Assembly (NCBI RefSeq): GCF_000971965.1
Contig: NZ_KQ040794.1
Coordinates: 193,150 to 257,149, forward strand
DNA from: Paenibacillus wulumuqiensis
GTDB taxonomy: Bacteria > Bacillota > Bacilli > Paenibacillales > Paenibacillaceae
Direction of reading: 5' to 3'
DNA length: 64,000 nucleotides
Positions 35,829-45,124 of this stretch are shown here, piece by piece. A program made the translations under genes and the position numbers. Numbering within the stretch: position 1 is the stretch's first letter; every line of letters starts with the position of its first letter. The notes beneath the pieces were generated by a model. It did not search any database and had not been told where the DNA came from. It was given only the letters and a program-made list of their open reading frames with translations.

Positions 35829-36075
35829 CAGTTATGTCGTAGGAATCAGTTCTCTTCATGTTAGAAATAGATAAGTAATTTCAAAATATAATTTAAACTT
35901 AGAAATTAACACAACTAGTCATCCTATATCATAAGGTCTATCATAAATCCTTATGCATTATATCTCTATTCTTGTAATTACTAAAAATGCCCTCACGAAA
36001 AATTCACATGCCAATCCACGAATTTTGTGCTATCATACAATAGTTTTCCCCTTCTGACGATTGTTCGTCCGTCTC

Positions 36076-36111
36076 TGAACAAACTTTCAAAAACTGTTTT
36101 ACATTTGTTCA
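36076..36111. promoter_or_regulatory. DeoR operator
   Basis: TGAACAAACTTTCA (36076-36089) closely matches the Bacillus subtilis DeoR palindrome (core TGAACAAAATTTCA, recalled). A further half-site TTTGTTCA at 36104-36111 falls between the -35 and -10 boxes, the same two-part arrangement I recall for the B. subtilis dra promoter. Confidence 0.7.
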
Positions 36112-36126
36112 TACCAATGCTATGAT
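36098..36126 (+). promoter_or_regulatory. Sigma-A promoter of the deo operon
   Basis: TTTACA (36098-36103), 17-bp spacer, TATGAT (36121-36126); start predicted near 36133. Confidence 0.75.
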
Positions 36127-36238
36127 GTTAATGCAAACAAGGATCACAACAGATTTGCCATATACACAGCATGTATTTGTTATCCAGGGTAATAACAAGA
36201 GTATGAAATAATGAATAGTTTAAAGGAGCGATACACAT

Positions 36239-36904
36239 ATGAATTTGGCCAAGCTTATTGACCATACATTGTTGAAAGCGGACGCAACAAAGGCGGAAAT
36301 CACCAAACTGACAGATGAAGCGAGAAAGTACCAGTTTGCTTCTGTCTGTGTCAACCCGACATGGGTAGCCTACTGCGCAGACCAGCTCAAAGGCAGCGGA
36401 GTGGATGTATGTACCGTTATCGGATTCCCTCTGGGAGCGAGCACTCCTGAAGTGAAAGCTTTTGAAGCAGCGAATGCCATCGAGAACGGTGCAACCGAAG
36501 TCGACATGGTTATCAACATCGGCGCTCTCAAGGACGGCGACAACGATCTGGTACTGCGTGATATCCAGGCGGTTGTCAATGCAGCCAAAGGTAAAGCACT
36601 GGTAAAAGTCATCATCGAGACTTGCCTGCTGACTGACGAAGAGAAAGTTCGCGCTTCCGAATTGTCTGTTCAAGCTGGAGCGGACTTTGTGAAGACATCC
36701 ACTGGTTTCTCTACTGGCGGAGCGACAGCAGAAGATATCGCCCTGATGCGCAAAACGGTAGGACCTGATGTAGGCGTCAAAGCTTCCGGCGGCGTACGCA
36801 GCCTGGAAGACCTGAACCAGATGGTTGCAGCCGGCGCGACACGTATTGGCGCGAGCTCTGGTGTGAAGATTATGGAAGGTGGACAATCCACTTCCGACTA
36901 TTAA
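36239..36904 (+). CDS. deoC: Deoxyribose-phosphate aldolase
   Basis: It cleaves 2-deoxyribose-5-phosphate to acetaldehyde and glyceraldehyde-3-phosphate. The 221-aa protein shows [15 protein letters not shown] at the N-terminus, [12 protein letters not shown], the Schiff-base lysine K152 in [14 protein letters not shown] and the phosphate-binding [21 protein letters not shown] stands about 9 nt before the ATG. First gene of the nucleoside salvage operon, directly behind the DeoR-controlled promoter. A hairpin separates it from cdd. Confidence 0.93.
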   Translation: MNLAKLIDHTLLKADATKAEITKLTDEARKYQFASVCVNPTWVAYCADQLKGSGVDVCTVIGFPLGASTPEVKAFEAANAIENGATEVDMVINIGALKDGDNDLVLRDIQAVVNAAKGKALVKVIIETCLLTDEEKVRASELSVQAGADFVKTSTGFSTGGATAEDIALMRKTVGPDVGVKASGGVRSLEDLNQMVAAGATRIGASSGVKIMEGGQSTSDY

Positions 36905-36919
36905 TTCACAGTAGTCATT

Positions 36920-36960
36920 CGATTCCGTCCGGTCTGCGCCGAGCAGCAGAGACGGAATCG
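36920..36960 (+). other. Intraoperon hairpin between deoC and cdd
   Basis: CGATTCCGTC (36920-36929) pairs with GACGGAATCG (36951-36960); TCTGC and GCAGA extend the stem after a 3-nt bulge. There is no T run, so it more likely stabilises or punctuates the transcript than ends it. Confidence 0.55.
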
Positions 36961-37100
36961 ATGGTCAGGCAGTACACAGGACAGAGAGGCTGCCGGAGAT
37001 TGCAGTACAAGATGACCATTCATCCGAGTGGCAATCTTCCGGCCGTCTGGCTTTCCGGCTTCATTATCGTCAATATTCATGCCCAAGGAGGCTATGTACG

Positions 37101-37496
37101 ATGAAAGAACAACTGATTCAGGCCGCGATTGAAGCGCGCCAGAACGCCTATGTACCTTATTCCAACTTCCAGGTTGGCGCAGCACTGCTCGCAGATGGCA
37201 AAGTATACGGTGGAGCGAACATTGAGAACGCATCCTTCGGACTGACCAACTGTGCAGAACGTACTGCAATCTTCAAAGCTGCTTCCGAAGGCATCCGCAA
37301 GATCGATGCAATCGCGATCGTAGCCGACACGGACGGACCGGTATCTCCATGTGGAGCCTGCCGCCAGGTCATTGCGGAATTCAGCGATGAGAACACTCGC
37401 GTCTATCTGACGAACCTCAAGGGAGACGTTAGCGAATGGAGCGTATCCGAGATTCTGCCGGGATATTTCCAGGCCAAGGATATGAACAAAGGCTGA
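37101..37496 (+). CDS. cdd: Cytidine deaminase
   Basis: It deaminates cytidine and deoxycytidine to uridine and deoxyuridine. The 131-aa length is that of the homotetrameric zinc enzyme. Zinc ligands and catalytic residues are visible: C51-A-E53 in NCAERTA and C84/C87 in PCGACRQ, as is the N-terminal AYVPYSNFQVGAALL. AAGGAGG precedes the ATG. In the operon it feeds uridine and deoxyuridine to the pyrimidine phosphorylase encoded at the end of the cluster. Confidence 0.93.
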   Translation: MKEQLIQAAIEARQNAYVPYSNFQVGAALLADGKVYGGANIENASFGLTNCAERTAIFKAASEGIRKIDAIAIVADTDGPVSPCGACRQVIAEFSDENTRVYLTNLKGDVSEWSVSEILPGYFQAKDMNKG

Positions 37497-37569
37497 TGGG
37501 ATAACCCCAATATTCAGTCACAGCAGCAACCGTTTCACTTTATTTTTGAAAAGATGATCCTCAGGGACT

Positions 37570-37589
37570 CATTCTTTTGGCAAAGAATG
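37570..37589 (+). other. Hairpin upstream of nupC
   Basis: CATTCTTT and AAAGAATG form a perfect 8-bp stem around TGGC, immediately before the cre-like sequence. It may be a weak terminator or attenuator within the operon. Confidence 0.45.
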
Positions 37590-37623
37590 TAAGCGCTTTA
37601 TGATTTTTAGGAAAGCGTTTCGC
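37588..37623. promoter_or_regulatory. Pair of cre-like sites upstream of nupC
   Basis: TGTAAGCGCTTTAT (37588-37601) and GGAAAGCGTTTCGC (37610-37623) resemble the CcpA-binding consensus TGWAANCGNTNWCA; the first deviates at its last two bases and the second at its ends. They lie about 90-125 nt before nupC and may give catabolite repression at the permease gene. Confidence 0.4.
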
Positions 37624-37713
37624 AAATGTTTCACAGCAAGTTACAATATTGACCGTGATGAACGGGTTCCTGCACCGGATGGGATGCAGATTTAGAATAG
37701 GAGCTAATCTTTT

Positions 37714-38895
37714 ATGAAATATCTTATCGCGATTATTGGTATTCTCGTAGTGTTCGCACTGACTTATGTTGCCAGCAACAACAAGAAAGATATCCGCTAT
37801 CGTCCGCTTATCATCATGATTGTGCTCCAGGCGATACTGGCCTTTATCCTGCTTAATACAACAGCAGGCGCGTGGTTGATCGGCGGATTCTCAACCGTAT
37901 TTAATCATCTGCTCGGGTATGCGCATCAGGGTACGGACTTCGTATTCGGCGGATTTGCTTACAAAGAAGGTTCCACACCGTTCTTTATCAGCGTACTGAT
38001 GCCAATCGTATTCATCTCCGCGCTGATCGGTATTCTGCAGTATTTCAAAATTCTGCCGTTCATCATTCGCTACATCGGTCTGGTGCTGAGCAAGATCAAC
38101 GGCATGGGCAAGCTGGAATCCTACAATGCGGTAGCATCCGCGATTCTGGGACAATCCGAAGTATTCATTTCGGTGAAAAAGCAGATCGGTATGCTGCCGA
38201 AGCACCGTCTGTACACGCTGTGTGCTTCCGCCATGTCGACCGTATCGATGTCCATCGTCGGTTCCTACATGGTAATGCTGCAGCCGCGTTACGTAGTAAC
38301 AGCGCTTGTACTGAATCTGTTCGGCGGTTTCATCATCGCTTCACTCATTAATCCATATCGTGTAACCAAAGAAGAAGATATACTGGAAGTACAGGAAGAA
38401 GAGAAACAGAGCTTCTTCGAAATGCTGGGCGAGTACATTATGGACGGTTTCAAAGTTGCCATTACGGTAGCTGCGATGCTAATCGGTTTCGTAGCCCTGA
38501 TCGCTATGATCAACGGACTGTTCGATCTGATCTTCCATATCACGTTCCAGGAACTGCTGGGTTTTGTTTTTGCACCATTTGCATTCATCATGGGTGTACC
38601 TTGGAGCGAAGCAGTTACAGCGGGCAGCCTGATGGCGACCAAGCTGGTATCCAACGAGTTCGTGGCGATGCTGGATCTGGGCAAACACACCGAGCTGAGC
38701 GCACGCACAATCGGTATCGTATCCGTGTTCCTCGTATCCTTTGCCAACTTCTCTTCCATCGGTATTATCTCCGGTGCGGTTAAAGGCCTGAACGAGAAGA
38801 AAGGTAACGAAGTTGCCAAGTTTGGTCTGAAGCTGCTGTACGGCGCGACTATGGTCAGCGTACTGTCCGCGATCATCGCCGGTCTGTTCCTGTAA
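37714..38895 (+). CDS. nupC: Nucleoside permease, CNT/NupC family
   Basis: The 393-aa cation-coupled nucleoside importer contains the family core: [21 protein letters not shown], then [33 protein letters not shown] and [18 protein letters not shown], with about ten hydrophobic segments. Length matches Bacillus subtilis NupC. TAGGAG precedes the ATG. A cre-like region and a hairpin in front of it may adjust its level relative to deoC and cdd. Confidence 0.92.
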   Translation: MKYLIAIIGILVVFALTYVASNNKKDIRYRPLIIMIVLQAILAFILLNTTAGAWLIGGFSTVFNHLLGYAHQGTDFVFGGFAYKEGSTPFFISVLMPIVFISALIGILQYFKILPFIIRYIGLVLSKINGMGKLESYNAVASAILGQSEVFISVKKQIGMLPKHRLYTLCASAMSTVSMSIVGSYMVMLQPRYVVTALVLNLFGGFIIASLINPYRVTKEEDILEVQEEEKQSFFEMLGEYIMDGFKVAITVAAMLIGFVALIAMINGLFDLIFHITFQELLGFVFAPFAFIMGVPWSEAVTAGSLMATKLVSNEFVAMLDLGKHTELSARTIGIVSVFLVSFANFSSIGIISGAVKGLNEKKGNEVAKFGLKLLYGATMVSVLSAIIAGLFL

Positions 38896-39084
38896 GAAAG
38901 AGTATTTCCAATCGTAACTTATCTGTTGTAAAATAGTCCTTTGCACAATTTTACAGCTTATCAGCTTGTTGAATCGTACTTCTCGGACAGCGCCTGCTGT
39001 TTGAGCATGACTACAGGGTGTTATATCCTGTATGACATGGCGTATGATTCAGCAAGCTGTCTATTTTGAAAGGAGTAATCAACG

Positions 39085-40266
39085 ATGACACCATTCAAAC
39101 GTGTACATTTGGTAGTAATGGATTCGGTGGGGATCGGTGAAGCACCGGATGCCGCAGAATTCGGCGACGTGGATGTTGATACATTCGGACATATTGCCCG
39201 TGAGAACGGCGGACTGAACATGCCGAACATGGCCAAACTGGGTCTGTCCAATATCCGTGAAATCGAGGGTGTACCGGCAGCGGAGCAGCCGCTTGCCTAC
39301 TATACCAAGATGCAGGAAGCTTCCCGCGGTAAAGACACGATGACCGGACACTGGGAGATCATGGGACTGTATATTGATACCCCGTTCCGCGTGTTCCCGG
39401 ATGGATTCCCGGATGAGCTGATTCAGCGCATCGAGGAGAAGACCGGCCGCAAAGTCATCGGCAACAAGCCGGCCAGCGGTACCGAGATTATCGACGAACT
39501 GGGCGAAGAGCATGTGAAGACCGGCGCGCTGATCATCTATACTTCCGCCGATTCCGTGCTGCAGATTGCCGCACACGAAGAAGTCGTTCCACTCAAGGAA
39601 CTGTATGAGATCTGTGAGTTCTGCCGTGAGATTACACTGGATGATCCGTACATGCTGGGCCGCATTATCGCGCGTCCATTTGTCGGTGAAGTCGGCAAAT
39701 TCACCCGTACATCCAACCGTCATGACTATGCTCTGAAACCATTCGGACCGACGACGATGAATGCGATGAAGGATGCCGGACTGGACGTAATCGCAATCGG
39801 TAAAATCTCCGATATCTACGACGGCGAAGGCGTAACCGAATCGATCCGTACGAAGTCCAATATGGATGGCATGGATCAGCTGGTGAACGTTGTATCCAAG
39901 CCGTTCCACGGTATGAGCTTCCTGAACCTGGTCGACTTTGACGCCCTATTCGGTCACCGCCGTGATCCAAAAGGCTATGCCGACGCACTGGAAGAATACG
40001 ATGCACGCCTGCCAGAAGTATTCGAGAAAATGGAAGAAGATGACCTGCTCATCATCACTGCCGACCACGGTAACGATCCAACCTACACCGGAACCGATCA
40101 TACCCGTGAATATGTGCCACTGCTCGTCTACTCCAAACGTTTTGCAAATGGAGGCAAAGAACTTCCTTTGCGCAAAACCTTCGCCGACATCGCCGCAACC
40201 GTAGCCGAGAACTTCGGCGTAACGATGCCCGAATACGGCGAAAGCTTCCTGTCCGATCTCAAGTAA
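39085..40266 (+). CDS. deoB: Phosphopentomutase
   Basis: It interconverts (deoxy)ribose-1-phosphate and (deoxy)ribose-5-phosphate, linking the phosphorylases to DeoC. The 393-aa alkaline-phosphatase-superfamily enzyme shows metal ligands in [19 protein letters not shown] and [19 protein letters not shown], plus the [11 protein letters not shown] phosphorylation-loop region. AAAGGAG sets the ATG. It is the fourth gene of the operon, 189 nt after nupC. The next gene follows only after a 326-nt gap with RNA structure. Confidence 0.93.
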   Translation: MTPFKRVHLVVMDSVGIGEAPDAAEFGDVDVDTFGHIARENGGLNMPNMAKLGLSNIREIEGVPAAEQPLAYYTKMQEASRGKDTMTGHWEIMGLYIDTPFRVFPDGFPDELIQRIEEKTGRKVIGNKPASGTEIIDELGEEHVKTGALIIYTSADSVLQIAAHEEVVPLKELYEICEFCREITLDDPYMLGRIIARPFVGEVGKFTRTSNRHDYALKPFGPTTMNAMKDAGLDVIAIGKISDIYDGEGVTESIRTKSNMDGMDQLVNVVSKPFHGMSFLNLVDFDALFGHRRDPKGYADALEEYDARLPEVFEKMEEDDLLIITADHGNDPTYTGTDHTREYVPLLVYSKRFANGGKELPLRKTFADIAATVAENFGVTMPEYGESFLSDLK

Positions 40267-40370
40267 GATCGGGAGGAACAGCGACAAAGCATAGCCAGTA
40301 CATCGCAAGTGTATTTATAAGTGTATTGATTTAAAGGAATTGAATATTTTCTTTATGTTTTATTTTTCAA

Positions 40371-40396
40371 GGGGTTAAGCGAATGCCGTTAACCCC
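40371..40396 (+). other. Hairpin after deoB
   Basis: GGGGTTAA (40371-40378) pairs with TTAACCCC (40389-40396) around a 10-nt loop; no T run follows. Confidence 0.55.
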
Positions 40397-40558
40397 TCCA
40401 TACAAGTTGCTTCCGTCCAAGCGGAAGCAATGGAATCGGACTGAAACAGCGTAGCGGCCTCCTTTAAAAATGAATATCGACTGCTTCAGGCAGTCATTCC
40501 GGATATTCATTTTTAACAGAGGGTGAAAGCCGATCCATTGCTGAAGCGAGTTCGCTTC
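40397..40558 (+). repeat. Structured intergenic element, copy B, with alternative pairings
   Basis: TTGCTTCCG (40407-40415) pairs with CGGAAGCAA (40422-40430), extended by TCCA/TGGA. The same strand (AGCAATGGAATCGG, 40426-40439) can instead pair with CCGATCCATTGCT (40530-40542), enclosing a long hairpin. That hairpin is AAAAATGAATATC (40466-40478) plus GACTGC, loop TTCAG, GCAGTC, a 6-nt bulge and GATATTCATTTTT (40502-40514), followed by TTAACAGAG. A last hairpin GAAGC/GCTTC (40543-40558) lies 20 nt before the deoD ribosome binding site. Core and spacing match copy A at 1-66. Confidence 0.65.
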
Positions 40559-40592
40559 GAAGCGCATACTATTTATCTGGAGGTATACACAA

Positions 40593-41306
40593 ATGAGTGT
40601 TCATATTGCTGCAAAACCAGGCGACATCGCCGAAACAATCCTGCTGCCAGGAGATCCTCTGCGCGCCAAATACATCGCCGACACCTATCTGGAAGATGTA
40701 ACCTGCTATAACGAAGTACGCGGTATGCTCGGCTTTACCGGTACGTACAAAGGACAACGTATTTCTGTACAAGGTACAGGTATGGGTCTGCCATCGATCA
40801 GTATCTACGTAAACGAGCTGATCAGCGAGTACGGCGTGAAGAACCTGATCCGCGTCGGTACATGCGGCGGTATGCAGGAGAACGTCAAAGTACGCGACGT
40901 CATCATTGCCCAAGCGGCAAGTACCGATTCTAGCATGAATACACATATTTTCGGTGGCTACAACTTTGCACCGGTGGCCAGCTTCCCACTGCTCAAAGCA
41001 GCTTATGACCGTGGTGTGGAAAAAGGCCTCAACCTGCACGTAGGTAACATCTTCAGCTCCGACTCCTTCTACCGTGATGACAAAACGATCACAGGCCGTC
41101 TGATGGAATATGGCGTACTGGGTGTAGAGATGGAGACCAGCGCACTGTACACACTGGCTGCCAAGTTTGGTGTGAACGCACTGACTATTCTGACCGTAAG
41201 TGACCATCTGCTGACAGGCGAAGAGACAACGTCCGAAGAAAGACAGACTACATTCAACGATATGATGGAAGTGGCTCTGGACGCAGCGATCTCTTTTCAA
41301 AAGTAA
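40593..41306 (+). CDS. deoD: Purine nucleoside phosphorylase, DeoD type
   Basis: It phosphorolyses purine (deoxy)nucleosides to base and (deoxy)ribose-1-phosphate. The 237-aa hexameric-type enzyme shows [21 protein letters not shown], then [18 protein letters not shown] and [10 protein letters not shown], the [13 protein letters not shown] substrate motif and [11 protein letters not shown] with the catalytic Asp. GGAGG lies about 10 nt before the ATG. Its product is handled by DeoB. The structured element in front of it may tune its expression separately from the upstream genes. Confidence 0.93.
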   Translation: MSVHIAAKPGDIAETILLPGDPLRAKYIADTYLEDVTCYNEVRGMLGFTGTYKGQRISVQGTGMGLPSISIYVNELISEYGVKNLIRVGTCGGMQENVKVRDVIIAQAASTDSSMNTHIFGGYNFAPVASFPLLKAAYDRGVEKGLNLHVGNIFSSDSFYRDDKTITGRLMEYGVLGVEMETSALYTLAAKFGVNALTILTVSDHLLTGEETTSEERQTTFNDMMEVALDAAISFQK

Positions 41307-41319
41307 TCCGGATCGCTAA

Positions 41320-41421
41320 CCGTCCAGCATAGACGGCAGACAGCCGGGAACAGAGTGATTGGACATCCGCTGCATTGTGTACACCGTACTGGTGCATGCG
41401 GATGTACACCACCTTTCCCGG
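41320..41421 (+). other. Nested stem structure between deoD and pdp
   Basis: CCGTC (41320-41324)/GACGG (41332-41336) is a small hairpin. CCGGGAA (41344-41350) pairs with TTCCCGG (41415-41421), enclosing ACATCCGC (41363-41370)/GCGGATGT (41398-41405) and an inner CACC/GGTG. No T run is present. Confidence 0.45.
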
Positions 41422-41538
41422 ACACCTACAGCACAGCAGCATCGGATAGAGAGGAATAATGCTTCGGATGCTCTGCAGCTGCTTATATCGATGTTAGGTT
41501 CATGTTAAATATTCCACTACAAGTGAGGAGATCCAACG

Positions 41539-42840
41539 ATGAGAATGGTAGACCTGATTGAGAAAAAGCGTGACGGTAAAGAACTGACTACAGAAGAAAT
41601 TAACTTTATTATTGAAGGATATACCAACGGTGAGATCCCGGATTACCAGATGAGTGCGTTCAACATGGCTGTATTCTTCCAGGATATGACCGAGCGCGAA
41701 CGTGCCGATCTGACAATGGCAATGGTGAACTCCGGCGAGACAATTGACCTGTCTGCGATCGAAGGCGTCAAAGTCGACAAGCACTCCACCGGCGGTGTGG
41801 GCGATACAACGACACTCGTACTGGCTCCACTCGTAGCGGCTCTCGATATCCCGGTAGCCAAAATGTCCGGACGCGGTCTGGGACACACAGGCGGTACGAT
41901 CGACAAGCTGGAAGCGGTAGAAGGATTCCATGTGGAAATTACCAAGGATGAATTCATCAAGCTCGTCAATGAAAGCAAAATCGCCGTTATCGGACAAAGC
42001 GGCAACCTGACGCCTGCAGACAAAAAGCTGTATGCACTGCGTGACGTAACAGCAACCGTCAACTCCATTCCGCTGATCGCCAGCTCCATCATGAGCAAGA
42101 AAATCGCTGCCGGTGCCGACGCAATCGTATTGGATGTTAAAACAGGTGCAGGCGCATTTATGAAAACACCGGAAGATGCCAAAGAACTGGCACACGCCAT
42201 GGTTAGCATCGGTAACAACGTAGGCCGCAAAACAATGGCCGTTATCTCCGATATGAGCCAGCCGCTCGGACTTGCGATCGGTAACTCCCTGGAAATCCAG
42301 GAAGCGATCGACACACTCAAAGGACAAGGTCCAAAAGATCTGGAAGAACTGTGCTTTGCACTGGGCAGCCAGATGGTCTTCCTGGCCAACAAAGCAAGCT
42401 CCCTGGAAGAAGCCGAGCAAAAACTCAGAGAAGTCATTGCCAATGGTAAAGCACTGGAGAAATTCAAGCTGTTCCTGGCGAATCAGGGCGGCGACGCATC
42501 TGTCGTGGATCATCCGGAGCGCCTGCCGCAGGCGAAATTCCATATCGAAGTACCTGCCAAGCAGGACGGTGTGGTAGCGGAACTGGTAGCCGATGAGATC
42601 GGTACAGCAGCGATGCTGCTGGGCGCAGGACGCGCAACCAAAGAATCCGAGATCGATCTGGCTGTCGGCCTGATGCTGAACAAGAAAGTCGGCGATTCTG
42701 TCAAAGCCGGCGAATCCCTCGTAACCATTCATTCCAACCGTGAGAATGTAGACGATGTAATGGCAATGCTGTACGAGAATATCCGTATTGCGGATCATGC
42801 AGACGCGCCAACACTCGTATACGGCACAGTTACCGAGTAA
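41539..42840 (+). CDS. pdp: Pyrimidine-nucleoside phosphorylase
   Basis: It phosphorolyses uridine, deoxyuridine and thymidine. The 433-aa protein shows [16 protein letters not shown], the phosphate-binding [39 protein letters not shown] and the [18 protein letters not shown] stretch, matching the NP-II family. GAGGAG sets the ATG. Last gene of the deo operon, ending in a strong terminator. The gene order deoC-cdd-nupC-deoB-deoD-pdp is an expanded version of the Bacillus dra-nupC-pdp operon. Confidence 0.93.
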   Translation: MRMVDLIEKKRDGKELTTEEINFIIEGYTNGEIPDYQMSAFNMAVFFQDMTERERADLTMAMVNSGETIDLSAIEGVKVDKHSTGGVGDTTTLVLAPLVAALDIPVAKMSGRGLGHTGGTIDKLEAVEGFHVEITKDEFIKLVNESKIAVIGQSGNLTPADKKLYALRDVTATVNSIPLIASSIMSKKIAAGADAIVLDVKTGAGAFMKTPEDAKELAHAMVSIGNNVGRKTMAVISDMSQPLGLAIGNSLEIQEAIDTLKGQGPKDLEELCFALGSQMVFLANKASSLEEAEQKLREVIANGKALEKFKLFLANQGGDASVVDHPERLPQAKFHIEVPAKQDGVVAELVADEIGTAAMLLGAGRATKESEIDLAVGLMLNKKVGDSVKAGESLVTIHSNRENVDDVMAMLYENIRIADHADAPTLVYGTVTE

Positions 42841-42954
42841 TAGCAGTACAAGATCAGCTCTCTACCCGCTCGAATTATCCCATATAATCCGAAGCAGAAG
42901 AGTTTCCATTCGACGTAGGTGATGGTATATGATCACCTTGTTACACCCACCAGG

Positions 42955-43008
42955 ACAGCAGCTTTTCTCAGCAGCATCATCATGAGAAAAGCTGCTGTCT
43001 ATTTTTTT
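42955..43008 (+). terminator. Terminator of the deo operon
   Basis: ACAGCAGCTTTTCTCA (42955-42970) pairs perfectly with TGAGAAAAGCTGCTGT (42983-42998), followed by seven T residues. A small AGGTGAT/ATCACCT hairpin precedes it (42917-42938). Confidence 0.93.
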
Positions 43009-43221
43009 GATCAAATTGGGGATTATACATAAATTAATACAAAATATGAGAGGGTATCAACCGATATAAATAATAGTTGTCTTTACCACGAGATTGCTGC
43101 CAGCCGGTCGTTAAGCGCAGCTTTACCAAGAGTAGGATAGGCTCTGTAAAACTTAAGATAAACACAAAAAACATATGATGAATATAAAAGAATATTATGG
43201 AACCAGAGGAAGGGATGACAG

Positions 43222-43401
43222 GTGGACATGATCGGATGCCTAAAAAGGATTGAACAGGAGCGTGAAGAACTTCATTATTTGGTGGAACAATACGGTTTCT
43301 CGGATCATCGGGTACTGGTCAAGTCCCAGCAGTTGGATCAAACGCTGAATGAATTCAACCGCCATGCCTGCATGTATGACAGCAGTAAACTGAATCTGTA
43401 A
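43222..43401 (+). CDS. Spo0E-like aspartyl-phosphate phosphatase
   Basis: The 59-aa protein reads LKRIEQEREELHYLVEQYGFSDHRVLVKSQQLDQTLNEFNRH with separators; this is the two-helix layout of Spo0E, with the SQQLD motif (about residues 34-38) corresponding to the family SxxLD signature. Spo0E proteins dephosphorylate Spo0A-P and delay sporulation. The GTG at 43222 has AGGAAGGG about 8 nt upstream; ATG at 43228 is possible. It is transcribed alone, ending in a terminator that begins at the stop codon. It lies 300 nt upstream of the peptide-receptor genes, which may be a functional neighbourhood. Confidence 0.75.
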   Translation: MDMIGCLKRIEQEREELHYLVEQYGFSDHRVLVKSQQLDQTLNEFNRHACMYDSSKLNL

Positions 43402-43440
43402 ACCTCGGAGCTCCTCGGGAGCTCCGAGGTTTCTTTATAT
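43401..43440 (+). terminator. Terminator of the Spo0E-like gene
   Basis: AACCTCGGAGCTC (43401-43413) pairs with GAGCTCCGAGGTT (43419-43431), then a T-rich tail. Confidence 0.88.
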
Positions 43441-43621
43441 GATGTTGCCTTAAAATCAGAATCCCTATCGAAGGCAACATGTATTACACTATATGGTAAT
43501 AATGGAATGCATACGTATGCCTATGGAAATAACGCCTAATTTCAAACCCTTATCAACCAGATCGTCATAGGATGGAAAAGCAGACTGCGGGTAATACAGT
43601 TACCAAGCAGTGATTCCTAAA

Positions 43622-43653
43622 AATTTGATGACATAATATGGGTGCGTCAAATT
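43622..43653. promoter_or_regulatory. Inverted repeat upstream of receptor 1
   Basis: AATTTGATG (43622-43630) and CGTCAAATT (43645-43653) are inverted arms (8 of 9 bases) separated by 14 bp, 50-81 bp before the receptor ATG. Widely spaced inverted arms recall the operators of AimR-type receptors. It may be the receptor's own target; this is inference. Confidence 0.4.
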
Positions 43654-43702
43654 ATACAGTTGTGGTAGAATATGTACCAGGTAAAGTAAGGAGAGACAGA
43701 AC

Positions 43703-45124
43703 ATGCAGAATACCCTTAATATTCGTTCCATCGTGGAACAGGAGATCCAGCAAAAGGGATATAATTTAAGCCGCTTCAGCCAGGTGTCCGGAATGAACAG
43801 GGGAACGCTGAGTCTTATTCTTAATGGAAACCCTTCCAAGCTGCCCTCTATTCCCCAAATGGACAAGATCGCAGAAGCACTGGGCTATGAGCAGGGTTGG
43901 CTGTACGAACTCTACCTGGAAGAATGCTTTGACCGGGAAGTTCCTCACTGGCGTCGGCTCAAAAATTTTCTCTACCGCTGTATTCAACTGAATAAAGAAG
44001 AACTCATCGGTAAGGCACTACACCGTCTGATGGAGGATTGCAGCCAGACAGCAGCTGTATTTGATGCTGCCGAGGAATGGTATGACGCGGGTCATCGGCA
44101 GATCCTGCTGCCTTTTTATCACTATGTCACGATGAATGAGAAATACCGCCATGCAGAACGTCTTGCAATCAGCCACTACCGCATTTTCCGACTGAGTCAA
44201 AGCGAGAACTTCGAGAACAATCTCCGCGCAGCGATCACTTTTGAACCGTATCGGCATGAACTGCCGGTGGGTTTTCGATTGGATGGTTTGTTGAAGCTTG
44301 CGAATATTTATTACAACCAGCATATGTGGGAGAAGGCCGAATATTTTGCAGATGAGCTGCATGAGTTATCAACTAGCGCTTATGATCATAGAATTCATAT
44401 GATTAATGGAATTGATGAAGAGAGAGGTCTCCAGACAGAACGACATCTTGTAGTTTATTATGGACAAGGTTATGTTATGAAAGGCAACTCTTTATTTTTA
44501 CAGGAACGTTACGACGAAGCATTAGAATATATTTATAAATATGAAAATTTAAACTGGTTTGAGGGTTTAGGTGAAGAAGGAAGAAGAGAAGTCAACAAAT
44601 TATCAGGTTTTGCTAGAGCTAACTTTTTAGCATTACATTTGTTGACTGGAAATAATAACCGGTTGTCTGAATACTTAGATTTCCTCCGAAATGATATTAA
44701 TGAGGTACTTCCAGGATTAATATTTATAGTAGAAGCAGCTAATAAATATAATTTTATAATTGATGATATTATTAATGAATTTCTGGACACAGTAACAAAA
44801 ATGGAAGAAGAACTGCAAACTAAAAGTGGATATTATCAAAGTGATGTAAGTATGGAAAGGTATATAAGTTTATATAAAAAACTGGCTATTTATTTCTTCA
44901 AAAATCGTAGCTATAATAAAGCTATCGATAACGTTATAAAATGTATGAATTTAAGTGTTAGATTTAAAAGTAAAGATGGTTTAATTCCTAGCATTTCTTT
45001 ATTTGAAATGTATAGAGAGCATGCAGCCAGTAATCAGTTAGAACAGTACATTCAAATTATGAGAGAGGTGTTGAGAATTGAAGAAGCGCATTTTAGCAAG
45101 CATATTGATTCCTCAAGTTATTAG
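43703..45124 (+). CDS. HTH-TPR peptide receptor (AimR/AloR-like), receptor 1
   Basis: The 473-aa protein has an N-terminal XRE-type HTH (LSRFSQVSGMNRGTLSLILN, residues about 22-41) and a helical region of TPR-like hairpins from about 80 to the end, for example AEEWYDAGHRQILLPFYHYV and RYDEALEYIYKYENLNWF. This is the RRNPP plan, closest to phage AimR and Paenibacillus AloR. Such receptors bind a short imported peptide that changes their DNA binding. The gene for a secreted pre-peptide overlaps its last 47 nt. GC falls sharply from about 44340, so the peptide-binding half has a different origin or history from the HTH half. GGAGAG precedes the ATG. Confidence 0.8.
   Translation: MQNTLNIRSIVEQEIQQKGYNLSRFSQVSGMNRGTLSLILNGNPSKLPSIPQMDKIAEALGYEQGWLYELYLEECFDREVPHWRRLKNFLYRCIQLNKEELIGKALHRLMEDCSQTAAVFDAAEEWYDAGHRQILLPFYHYVTMNEKYRHAERLAISHYRIFRLSQSENFENNLRAAITFEPYRHELPVGFRLDGLLKLANIYYNQHMWEKAEYFADELHELSTSAYDHRIHMINGIDEERGLQTERHLVVYYGQGYVMKGNSLFLQERYDEALEYIYKYENLNWFEGLGEEGRREVNKLSGFARANFLALHLLTGNNNRLSEYLDFLRNDINEVLPGLIFIVEAANKYNFIIDDIINEFLDTVTKMEEELQTKSGYYQSDVSMERYISLYKKLAIYFFKNRSYNKAIDNVIKCMNLSVRFKSKDGLIPSISLFEMYREHAASNQLEQYIQIMREVLRIEEAHFSKHIDSSSY

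Larger units (their letters stand above)
35829..36238. other. Promoter region of the deo operon
   Basis: The first 200 nt after the toxin terminator are AT-rich without a credible gene. The second half carries the DeoR operator and sigma-A promoter listed separately, then a leader of about 105 nt. Confidence 0.6.

Noticed and set aside
41500-42798. 432-aa minus-strand open frame
   Set aside because: Antisense of pdp, whose protein sequence is unmistakable.
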